Positions 7,276-11,968 of a stretch of 11,968 nt of DNA are shown here, piece after piece. The position numbers and the translations under genes are program-made. Within the stretch, counting starts at the first letter, position 1; every line of letters begins with the position of its first letter. Where the stretch lies: positions 1-11,968 of the forward strand of contig CAMPCK010000006.1 of NCBI GenBank assembly GCA_946645735.1. Reading direction: 5' to 3'. The stretch comes from an uncultured Clostridia bacterium. GTDB taxonomy: Bacteria; Bacillota_A; Clostridia; Peptostreptococcales; Anaerovoracaceae. Below the pieces are notes generated by a model. That model saw nothing but the letters and a program-made list of their open reading frames with translations, searched no databases and was not told the origin of the DNA.

Positions 7276-8175
7276 TTAACAGGACTGTTTCTTTACATCC
7301 ATAACATTCAGGTACACTCCGATGGCCATGATAAGAAACGCTGCCCAGAAGAGCATCCCCGGGATCTCCCTGAAGATCACAAGAGAAAGAAGCACCCCTA
7401 TAAAGGGCGATACTGCATAATATGAGCTGGTTCTCGCTGCGCCGATGACGCTCTGGGCAATGACATAAAGGTAGACCCCGAGACCTATTGCAAAAAATCC
7501 AAGAACCATGATTATGATCATATCCGTCACGCTGCTAAGTTTCTCCCCCACCGCAAGGGAAATTACAAAGGAAGCAGCTCCTGATCCAAGTCCCTTGATG
7601 ATGACGATCTGCCTCGTGTCCTTATCTGAAATACTGCTGGTGCAGTTGTTTTCAAGTCCCCAGCAGATGCAGGCCAGGATCACAAAGAGGGACCCTCTGG
7701 ACAGACTGAAGTCAGCCCCCTCATCCACGGAAAGCAGGATGCAGGACAGGGTGATGGCACCGATGGACAAGGCAAGTCTTCCGGATATTTTTTCCTTAAA
7801 AAAAACTGATGCTATTACAGCTGTGGCAACAATTTCAAAGTTATTGAGAAGTGATACGCTCTCAGGGCTTGACATACTGAGCCCCAGCATGAGAAATATG
7901 GGGGCAGCGATATCCAGGACCACCATCATGATGACGTACTTCAGGTCTTCCCTTTGGATGGAAGGTCTCAGCTGTTTCCTTCCGAGGCACTTCTCAGAAA
8001 AATATATGACAGTCATGCCTATTCCCGCTCCCAGATACAGGAGCCCCGCCTCCATGACAGGAGGCACGCTTATCTGCATGAGTTTTGACACCGGTGTCAT
8101 GAGGGCATAGAGAGCCGCCGCCAGCACTGCAAAAAATATAGCCTTTGAACTCTTCAAATCATTCTCCGTTTCCAT
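7276..8175 (-). CDS. EamA-family (DMT superfamily) transporter
   Basis: A 299-residue membrane protein of the drug/metabolite transporter superfamily, with about ten predicted helices arranged as two EamA repeats (about residues 10-150 and 160-295). Supporting features are ALYALMTPVSKL in the first helix, SLLNNFEIVATAVIASVFFKEKIS closing the first repeat, and the matching AARTSSYYAVSPFIGVLLSLVIFREIP in the second. The FFKEKIS and IFREIP ends are typical of this family. It probably exports an amino acid, metabolite or drug; the substrate cannot be read. I use the ATG at 8175. A longer open frame reaches 8382, but it would cross the regulatory palindrome and read antisense into the tetR start. 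No clear Shine-Dalgarno precedes 8175. It is divergent from a TetR regulator and shares its operator, so it is the likely regulated target. Confidence 0.88.
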   Translation of the reverse strand: METENDLKSSKAIFFAVLAAALYALMTPVSKLMQISVPPVMEAGLLYLGAGIGMTVIYFSEKCLGRKQLRPSIQREDLKYVIMMVVLDIAAPIFLMLGLSMSSPESVSLLNNFEIVATAVIASVFFKEKISGRLALSIGAITLSCILLSVDEGADFSLSRGSLFVILACICWGLENNCTSSISDKDTRQIVIIKGLGSGAASFVISLAVGEKLSSVTDMIIIMVLGFFAIGLGVYLYVIAQSVIGAARTSSYYAVSPFIGVLLSLVIFREIPGMLFWAAFLIMAIGVYLNVMDVKKQSC

Positions 8176-8191
8176 ACAAAGTGTTCGATTT

Positions 8192-8220
8192 CTTACAGAA
8201 TATATGGTATACTCTATTCT
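8192..8220 (+). promoter_or_regulatory. Candidate tetR promoter inside the palindrome
   Basis: CTTACA (8192-8197), 17 bases, TATTCT (8215-8220). An alternative extended -10, TGG-TATACT, lies at 8205-8213. Either start would give a leader of about 70-80 bases and would be covered by a repressor on the palindrome. Confidence 0.45.
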
Positions 8221-8224
8221 GTAA
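8193..8224. promoter_or_regulatory. Palindromic operator between EamA gene and tetR
   Basis: A perfect inverted repeat with 10-bp arms TTACAGAATA (8193-8202) and TATTCTGTAA (8215-8224) separated by 12 bases. It lies in the divergent intergenic region of an exporter and a TetR-family regulator, where such operators are normally found. TetR binding is inferred from position and symmetry; the motif is not one I recognise. Confidence 0.75.
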
Positions 8225-8225
8225 A
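8197..8225 (-). promoter_or_regulatory. Candidate EamA-gene promoter inside the palindrome
   Basis: On the minus strand, TTTACA (8220-8225) is followed by 17 bases and TATTCT (8197-8202), mirroring the plus-strand elements because of the palindrome. Transcription would start near 8190, leaving only about 15 leader bases before the ATG at 8175. Confidence 0.45.
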
Positions 8226-8296
8226 AAAGCCATAGACAAGCTGTTGCTAAAGTACGTTTCGGCACAAACAGAGAAAATTGTACGGAAAGGATCGTA

Positions 8297-8857
8297 ATGG
8301 ACAGAAGAATAAAAAGAACAAAAGCCGCAGTATATGCAGCTTTTGAAGATTTGCTCTCTATTAAGAAATATGAAAATATCACAGTTCAGGATATCATAGA
8401 TAAGGCCGATATCGGAAGGAGCACCTTCTATGCTCATTTCGAGACCAAGGATGACCTTCTCAAAGCCCTTCTCAAAGAGCTCTTCAGCCACGTTCTGGAT
8501 AATCATCCCAAGGCCGAAGGAAGCCATGACTTCTCTTCGGAAGACAAGAGCCTCAGGAATTATCTGACCCACATCCTCTATCATCTCAAGGATGACAGCA
8601 AAAGATATTCAAGGCTTTTCAGCTGTGAGAGTTCAGAGATATTCTGGTCATATTTCAGGGATCAGTTTTTTGAACTGGTAAGGGACTACACGGCTCTTCC
8701 CAAGGGTAACCTGTCAGGGGTTCCCGAGGACTTCTATATGAACTTCTATGCCGGAGCCTTCATAGACTCCGTAAAATGGTGGTTCAGAAGAGGCCTCGAC
8801 CCGTCTCCTGAGGAACTCGAATCCTACTTTGAGGCCCTTACGGCGGGTAGGCTTTAG
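8297..8857 (+). CDS. TetR/AcrR-family transcriptional regulator
   Basis: A 186-residue one-domain-plus-ligand-pocket repressor. The N-terminal DNA-binding domain is clear: ITVQDIIDKADIGRSTFYAHF at about 28-48 followed by KDDLL matches the TetR helix-turn-helix (recognition helix around RSTFYAHF). The C-terminal region (about 65-186) is helical and probably forms the ligand pocket and dimer interface; FYAGAFIDSVKWWFRRGL resembles the C-terminal domains of DhaS-like members. The start ATG at 8297 has AAAGGA five bases upstream. It is divergent from the EamA exporter over a 32-bp palindrome, so it likely represses both that gene and itself until an unknown ligand, plausibly the exporter's substrate, releases it. 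Its 3' end is only 6 bases from the end of convergent bioY. Confidence 0.93.
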   Translation: MDRRIKRTKAAVYAAFEDLLSIKKYENITVQDIIDKADIGRSTFYAHFETKDDLLKALLKELFSHVLDNHPKAEGSHDFSSEDKSLRNYLTHILYHLKDDSKRYSRLFSCESSEIFWSYFRDQFFELVRDYTALPKGNLSGVPEDFYMNFYAGAFIDSVKWWFRRGLDPSPEELESYFEALTAGRL

Positions 8858-8874
8858 CTATCCCTAGCCTGCCC
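8845..8874. terminator. Possible shared stem-loop at the tetR/bioY tail-to-tail junction
   Basis: GGGTAGGCT (8845-8853) and AGCCTGCCC (8866-8874) form a 9-bp stem with one G-T pair and a 12-base loop, covering the last codons of both convergent genes. Neither strand has a T-run after it, so its role as a terminator is weakly supported. Confidence 0.3.
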
Positions 8875-9406
8875 TGTATTCGCTCATCGCAAGCCTCTTG
8901 TTTACAGCTCTTCCGAGAGCTATGGCAAGAATCATCTTCAGGATATCTCCTGCTATAAAGGGAAGCACTCCTGCAGCCAGGGCTTCCATGAAGGTCATGC
9001 CTGCCACGTGGGCGAGCCAGATGGTCCCGAAGGCGTAGAGCACAGCGGTTCCCAGGCACATGCCGAGAAACTGCAGCCATACTTTGTCATAAAAATGATG
9101 GATAAACCAGCCTGCTATAAGCGCCAGTAACACATAGGCCAGAATATATCCTCCCGTGGGCCCTGCGATTATGCCGAAGCCTCCCGTGAACCCGCCGAAG
9201 ACAGGAATGCCTACAGCGCCTAATATCACATAGATAAACACGGCAGCAGTGCCCTCTGCTGTTCCCAGAATATATACGCTGAGAAGTATGGCCAGAGGTG
9301 TAAGAGAAATGGGAACGGGACCGATGGGAATGCTGATGGGGCCCAGTATGCACATTACTGCAGCCATTACAGCGATCCTGGTCATGTTTTTTGCATTAAA
9401 TTTCAT
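8864..9406 (-). CDS. bioY: Biotin transporter BioY (ECF S-component)
   Basis: Membrane-embedded biotin-binding subunit of an energy-coupling-factor transporter. The 180-residue length with about six hydrophobic segments is standard. The family signature is visible: GAVGIPVFGGFTGG (63-76) followed by GPTGGYILA (82-90), with PLAILLSVYILG before and GVLPFIAGDILKM near the end. The ECF module (two ATPases and the T subunit) is not in the window and is probably encoded elsewhere, as is usual for group II ECF systems. The start ATG at 9406 has AAAGGG about 10 bases upstream, a somewhat long spacing. No biotin synthesis genes are adjacent. It is divergent from birA and preceded by a BirA-type operator, so expression should rise when biotin is scarce. 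The 3' end faces tetR with a 6-base gap. Confidence 0.97.
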   Translation of the reverse strand: MKFNAKNMTRIAVMAAVMCILGPISIPIGPVPISLTPLAILLSVYILGTAEGTAAVFIYVILGAVGIPVFGGFTGGFGIIAGPTGGYILAYVLLALIAGWFIHHFYDKVWLQFLGMCLGTAVLYAFGTIWLAHVAGMTFMEALAAGVLPFIAGDILKMILAIALGRAVNKRLAMSEYRAG

Positions 9407-9427
9407 ATGTTATATACCCTTTCGAAA

Positions 9428-9460
9428 ATTGTAAAGAAGTTTCGCATACCGCTTTACAAT
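9428..9460. promoter_or_regulatory. BirA operator 1 (bioY-proximal)
   Basis: A perfect inverted repeat ATTGTAAAG-N15-CTTTACAAT. The 15-base spacer and TTGTAAA/TTTACAA half-sites match known BirA operators. It holds the -35 of birA in its right arm (9453-9458) and spans the predicted bioY start of transcription, near 9458. Confidence 0.88.
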
Positions 9461-9481
9461 CTGCATGTTATCATTTATAAT
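9453..9481 (+). promoter_or_regulatory. birA promoter
   Basis: TTTACA (9453-9458), exactly 17 bases, then a perfect TATAAT (9476-9481). Transcription should start near 9488, within the left arm of operator 2, giving a leader of about 75 bases. Confidence 0.75.
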
Positions 9482-9493
9482 CGTAATTGTCAA
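9465..9493 (-). promoter_or_regulatory. bioY promoter
   Basis: On the minus strand, a perfect TTGACA (9488-9493), exactly 17 bases, then TAACAT (9465-9470) preceded by TGA as an extended -10. The -35 lies inside the left arm of operator 2 and the start site is within operator 1. Confidence 0.75.
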
Positions 9494-9518
9494 CAATACT
9501 TAATTAAGACTTTACAAT
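9486..9518. promoter_or_regulatory. BirA operator 2 (birA-proximal)
   Basis: Imperfect repeat ATTGTCAAC-N15-CTTTACAAT with the same 15-base spacer as operator 1, 58 bases away; 7 of 9 arm positions pair. It overlaps the bioY -35 and the predicted birA start site. Confidence 0.75.
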
Positions 9519-9553
9519 TTCCGCAAGAGCCTCACTTCTGCGGATTTTGGTAT

Positions 9554-9560
9554 GGAAGGA
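9554..9560 (+). promoter_or_regulatory. Ribosome binding site that favours the birA ATG at 9564
   Basis: GGAAGGA lies three bases before the ATG at 9564. The in-frame ATG at 9552 overlaps this site and has no comparable motif upstream. The spacing is short, so the choice is probable rather than certain. Confidence 0.5.
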
Positions 9561-9563
9561 ATC

Positions 9564-10538
9564 ATGACAAAAGATAAAGTTCTCGCTATTCTGGCAAAAG
9601 AAAACAAATATGTCTCAGGAGAAGAAATAAGCCGCAGGATCGGAGTCAGCCGCGCCGCTGTCAACTCCGGCGTCAAGGCTCTCCGCTCAGAAGGATACGA
9701 AATCGATTCCGTGACAAACAAGGGATATATGCTGATCAGCAGGCCCGATGCCCTTACATCAGGGGCCGTCGGCGCATACCTTGATGAGGAGCGCATGAAG
9801 AGCGTTCTGGTTCTGGACAAAGTGGATTCAACCAACAAGCTTTTAAGGGAAATGGCCTTTGACGGGGCTCCCCAGGGTCAGGTTGTTATAGCCGATGAGC
9901 AGACCATGGGAAGAGGCAGAATGGGAAGAAGCTTCTTTTCTCCAAAGGATAAAGGAATATACTTCTCCTACCTCCTTAAACCGGATCTGGCTCCGGCGGA
10001 CGCTGTGACCCTCACGGCCTGGACGGCTGTTGCCATGGTCCGCGCCATAGAGCGGGTCTCAGGTTTCAGGCCCGGCATCAAATGGGTAAACGACCTCATG
10101 TCCGGAGGCCGAAAGCTCTGCGGTATCCTCACCGAAATGTCCATTGAAAGCGAGACCGGAAGGATCGACAGCATCATCGTCGGCATTGGAATTAACATCA
10201 ACAATGAAGAGAAAGATTTCAGCGACGAGATTAAGGATATAGCCACATCCATATTCCTCGAGTCCGGAAAGACTGTATCCCGCGCTGCCCTTGCGGGAGC
10301 CATGATCGAAGAAATGGACAAGCTGGCAGCATCCTGGCCGGATGACAAGGACGAATATCTCGCTCTTTACAGGGAATATGACATCACCTGCGGAAGAGAT
10401 ATAAACGTCATTTCAGGAGGAAAGACCAGACCCACAAGGTCGGTCATGATAAACGACGATTTCTCCCTTAAAGTCCGGTATCCGGACGGAACATCAGAAG
10501 ACCTGTCCTCCGGAGAAGTATCATTAAGATTTATATAA
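9564..10538 (+). CDS. birA: Bifunctional biotin-protein ligase and biotin operon repressor BirA
   Basis: Makes biotinyl-5'-AMP, attaches biotin to carboxylase carrier proteins and, with biotinyl-AMP bound, represses biotin genes. The 324-residue product (328 if the ATG at 9552 is used) has an N-terminal winged helix (about 1-58) with GEEISRRIGVSRAAVNSGVKAL as the helix-turn-helix, ending in NKGYML. The central ligase domain shows VDSTN (88-91 region), the biotin/ATP loop GRGRMGR (116-122), KWVNDL (173-178), CGILTE (186-191) and VGIGIN (206-211). A small C-terminal SH3-like domain follows from about 275. The presence of the winged helix separates this from monofunctional ligases and fits the two operators directly upstream, through which it should control both bioY and itself. 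A strong terminator follows. Confidence 0.97.
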   Translation: MTKDKVLAILAKENKYVSGEEISRRIGVSRAAVNSGVKALRSEGYEIDSVTNKGYMLISRPDALTSGAVGAYLDEERMKSVLVLDKVDSTNKLLREMAFDGAPQGQVVIADEQTMGRGRMGRSFFSPKDKGIYFSYLLKPDLAPADAVTLTAWTAVAMVRAIERVSGFRPGIKWVNDLMSGGRKLCGILTEMSIESETGRIDSIIVGIGININNEEKDFSDEIKDIATSIFLESGKTVSRAALAGAMIEEMDKLAASWPDDKDEYLALYREYDITCGRDINVISGGKTRPTRSVMINDDFSLKVRYPDGTSEDLSSGEVSLRFI

Positions 10539-10543
10539 AAAAC

Positions 10544-10576
10544 TGCCGGGACCAAGTCCCGGCATTATTATTTTTT
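10544..10576. terminator. Bidirectional intrinsic terminator between birA and the GNAT gene
   Basis: A perfect 9-bp stem TGCCGGGAC / GTCCCGGCA with a CAA loop starts 5 bases past the birA stop. On the plus strand it is followed by ATTATTATTTTTT; on the minus strand it is followed by GTTTTTT. It can therefore end birA and the convergent GNAT gene. Confidence 0.9.
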
Positions 10577-10601
10577 GATTAAATACCTGCAATTCTTTTC
10601 T

Positions 10602-11621
10602 TTATTCGAGTCCGTTTATCTCGAATACCCTGTCCATAATGACCTTGTAGTCGGGACGGATGGCGATGAAATCCTTGTCTATGGTGTACTTTAGATATTC
10701 CATGATAAGAAGCTCATGATCCCCTCCCGGAACAAGTCCCGTGAAAATGAAGCCGCGGTCTCTGAGATATTCAAAGCATTCCGGGCACCAGGGATCTCCC
10801 ATATCCATGAGAAGCATAATGGCTTCCACTTCCTTGTCATCTTTATCGAGAGGAAGTTCATCGATTCTCTCCCTGAAATCCGGTCCGATATTTTTTATCT
10901 TCACTTCCAGGAGATTCTCCTTGGTCTCATGGTTAAAGTCCATCTCCGTCGGGGAGACTGTTTTGTATCCCATATGGGGCATCTCATATTTAAGGCCTAC
11001 CTGGTCATAGATATCACAGGCAAAGTCCCTGATCATATTAGGAGCAAAGACCGTGTGCACAGTCTCTTTGTCATAGATATATACGCTGAAACCGCAGTCC
11101 ATGGGGTGTATTCCGTCCCCCGAATCGCCCAGGGAATCAGGACCTCCTGCGTGGAAGTACATGCCTGTGGGAATGTATCCGTGGCGTGACAGGAGTTTCT
11201 GGGATACAGGGTTCGGCATTACGGGCGTGGCAAAAAGACCCTTTATGCCCTTCTCTCTTCCGATCTCGATCCTGAAATCGTCCAGCATGTCACCGATACC
11301 ATTTCCTCTTGCAAGAGGATTAGCTACAAGGCCTCCCATCTCCATGAGATTGGGGAACCAGGGATGAGCATCAAGGGCGCCGAAACCCATGACCTGATGA
11401 TGTTTATTCTCTGCTACTGCGGCAACGAATCTGCCGTTTTCAAGGACCTCATGAAAATAGTCCAGGTCGTAAAGAGCCTGATGCAGGTAGTTATATCCGT
11501 AGTGGGAATATATGCAGTTGAGGGCCTTTATTATGTCCTCATCAGTGTTCTCCACAAGGCGGCAGCTGAAATCGCGGTCCAGCAGTTCCTTTATATCATT
11601 GGTAAGTTCCGCGCGTCTCAT
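10602..11621 (-). CDS. GNAT-family acetyltransferase with extra C-terminal domain
   Basis: A soluble 339-residue protein. Residues about 20-155 form a GNAT acetyltransferase domain: FVAAVAENKHHQVMGFGAL as the central strands, then GGLVANPLARGNGIGDML with the acetyl-CoA loop RGNGIG (105-110), and SQKLLSRHGYIPTGM as the final part. The acceptor substrate is unknown. The C-terminal half (about 175-339) is not a second obvious GNAT; it has a CPEC pair (279-282) and a segment RDRGFIFTGLVPGGDHELLIMEYL. From memory this layout resembles large GNAT proteins that accompany anti-sigma/STAS regulators in other anaerobes, but no such partner lies in the window. The start ATG at 11621 has GAGG seven bases upstream and lies 2 bases after the stop of the ABM gene, so the two form an operon. 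Confidence 0.82.
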   Translation of the reverse strand: MRRAELTNDIKELLDRDFSCRLVENTDEDIIKALNCIYSHYGYNYLHQALYDLDYFHEVLENGRFVAAVAENKHHQVMGFGALDAHPWFPNLMEMGGLVANPLARGNGIGDMLDDFRIEIGREKGIKGLFATPVMPNPVSQKLLSRHGYIPTGMYFHAGGPDSLGDSGDGIHPMDCGFSVYIYDKETVHTVFAPNMIRDFACDIYDQVGLKYEMPHMGYKTVSPTEMDFNHETKENLLEVKIKNIGPDFRERIDELPLDKDDKEVEAIMLLMDMGDPWCPECFEYLRDRGFIFTGLVPGGDHELLIMEYLKYTIDKDFIAIRPDYKVIMDRVFEINGLE

Positions 11622-11623
11622 AA

Positions 11624-11908
11624 TCAGACCTCAAACTTTTCTATTGCAGTATCATCCACAAACTCGTTCTTCAGTTCGCCGAGCCTTGCGAAATGAGGCT
11701 GCTTGCCGTGTACGGCCAGTGCCTCGGCATCACGCCATTTCTCCACAAGCAGAAGCTCATCGCTTCCGTCTGCGGGGAAGTAGTAATCATATTTGATATT
11801 GCCTTCTTCCGCTCTGCATGCCTTATCAATCCCTTCTGTCATTATGGCTTCCAGAAATTCATTGCTCATATCAGGCTTGCACTTGTATGTAACATTAAGA
11901 ATTATCAT
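11624..11908 (-). CDS. ABM-family (antibiotic biosynthesis monooxygenase-like) small protein
   Basis: A 94-residue protein of the dimeric ferredoxin-like ABM fold (YgiN-type putative quinol monooxygenases). It starts with the strand ILNVTYKCKP, has EGNIKYDYYFP in the middle, then LLLVEKWRDAEALAVHGKQPHF (about 52-73), where the E-x-W and the H...PHF pattern are the family hallmarks. Length is typical. Members act on quinones or other aromatic substrates, or have no proven activity, so the reaction is uncertain. The ATG at 11908 has a strong AAAGGAG site. It lies 2 bases upstream of the GNAT gene and 21 bases downstream of a possible gene end at the window edge. Confidence 0.88.
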   Translation of the reverse strand: MIILNVTYKCKPDMSNEFLEAIMTEGIDKACRAEEGNIKYDYYFPADGSDELLLVEKWRDAEALAVHGKQPHFARLGELKNEFVDDTAIEKFEV

Positions 11909-11929
11909 TTTATTCTCCTTTCAGAACAA

Positions 11930-11968
11930 TCAGTCTCCTCTGTGATCGAATATGCGCTTGGTCTTCTT
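11930..11968 (-). CDS. Possible C-terminal end of an upstream gene (partial)
   Basis: One minus-strand frame entering from the window edge reads KKTKRIFDHRGD and ends at a TGA at 11930-11932, 21 bases before the ABM start. The spacing and strand fit a preceding operon member, but the other two frames are also open for a similar distance, so the frame is a guess and the family cannot be named. Confidence 0.35.
   Translation of the reverse strand, partial: KKTKRIFDHRGD

Noticed and set aside
7508..8110. A 200-codon open frame on the plus strand
   Set aside because: It is fully antisense to the EamA exporter, whose two membrane repeats are clear. Its composition is what reverse reading of that gene would give.
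8176..8382. N-terminal extension of the EamA protein to an upstream start at 8382
   Set aside because: It would cross the palindrome and promoters and overlap tetR. The protein's first membrane helix follows naturally from the ATG at 8175.
8159..8584. Minus-strand open frame running from tetR into the operator region
   Set aside because: It is antisense to the well-supported TetR helix-turn-helix and runs through the palindrome; no family is recognisable.
9407..9551. A riboswitch in the bioY/birA intergenic region
   Set aside because: The repeats have the BirA spacing and sit on promoter elements. There is no conserved riboswitch-like multi-stem fold or terminator, and biotin genes are normally controlled by BirA protein.
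9968..10348. A 126-codon minus-strand open frame inside birA
   Set aside because: It is antisense to the ligase domain, with a low-complexity Ser/Met-rich product and no start signal.
1..11968. CRISPR array, tRNA genes, insertion sequences, prophage or defence genes
   Set aside because: No regularly spaced direct repeats, cloverleaf sequences, transposase or integrase motifs or known defence domains were seen; gaps between genes are short and explained by promoters and terminators.

Overview
The window looks like chromosomal DNA from an anaerobic Firmicute, most likely a Lachnospiraceae-type member of the Clostridia. This is inferred from AAGGAGG-type ribosome binding sites, moderate GC, a BirA repressor of the winged-helix type paired with BioY, and a coiled-coil/HD-type signalling protein of a kind I associate with that family. 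I see no tRNA, rRNA, CRISPR array, insertion sequence or phage gene. Coding density is high and every gene-free gap is under about 170 bases.

Layout from left to right. (1) Positions 1-1101, minus strand: the membrane half of an ABC exporter whose ATPase half lies outside the window, with its own extended -10 promoter. (2) Positions 1267-7142, minus strand: a five-gene operon transcribed trmO, msrA, hybrid histidine kinase, degenerate HD-GYP-like protein, MFS transporter. Junctions are +4, +2, +21 and -1 bases. A promoter stands upstream of trmO and a strong intrinsic terminator follows the MFS gene. (3) Positions 7276-8857: an EamA-type exporter (minus) and a TetR-family regulator (plus), divergent around a 32-bp palindrome that carries matching promoter elements on both strands. 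(4) Positions 8864-10538: bioY (minus) and birA (plus), divergent around two BirA-type operators that interlock with two overlapping promoters. A bidirectional terminator closes birA. (5) Positions 10602-11968, minus strand: a GNAT acetyltransferase with an extra C-terminal domain, a small ABM-family monooxygenase-like protein, and possibly the last codons of another gene.

How the genes work together. The bioY/birA pair forms a textbook biotin-sensing circuit, and its operator/promoter geometry can be read base by base. The EamA/TetR pair looks like a self-regulated efflux module. The least ordinary region is the trmO operon. It joins a tRNA-modification enzyme and a methionine sulfoxide repair enzyme to a sensorless soluble histidine kinase with a degenerate first receiver, and to a protein whose HD-GYP domain has lost several expected metal ligands. 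An exporter completes the operon. This may be an intracellular stress-signalling unit, but its signal and output cannot be read from the sequence.
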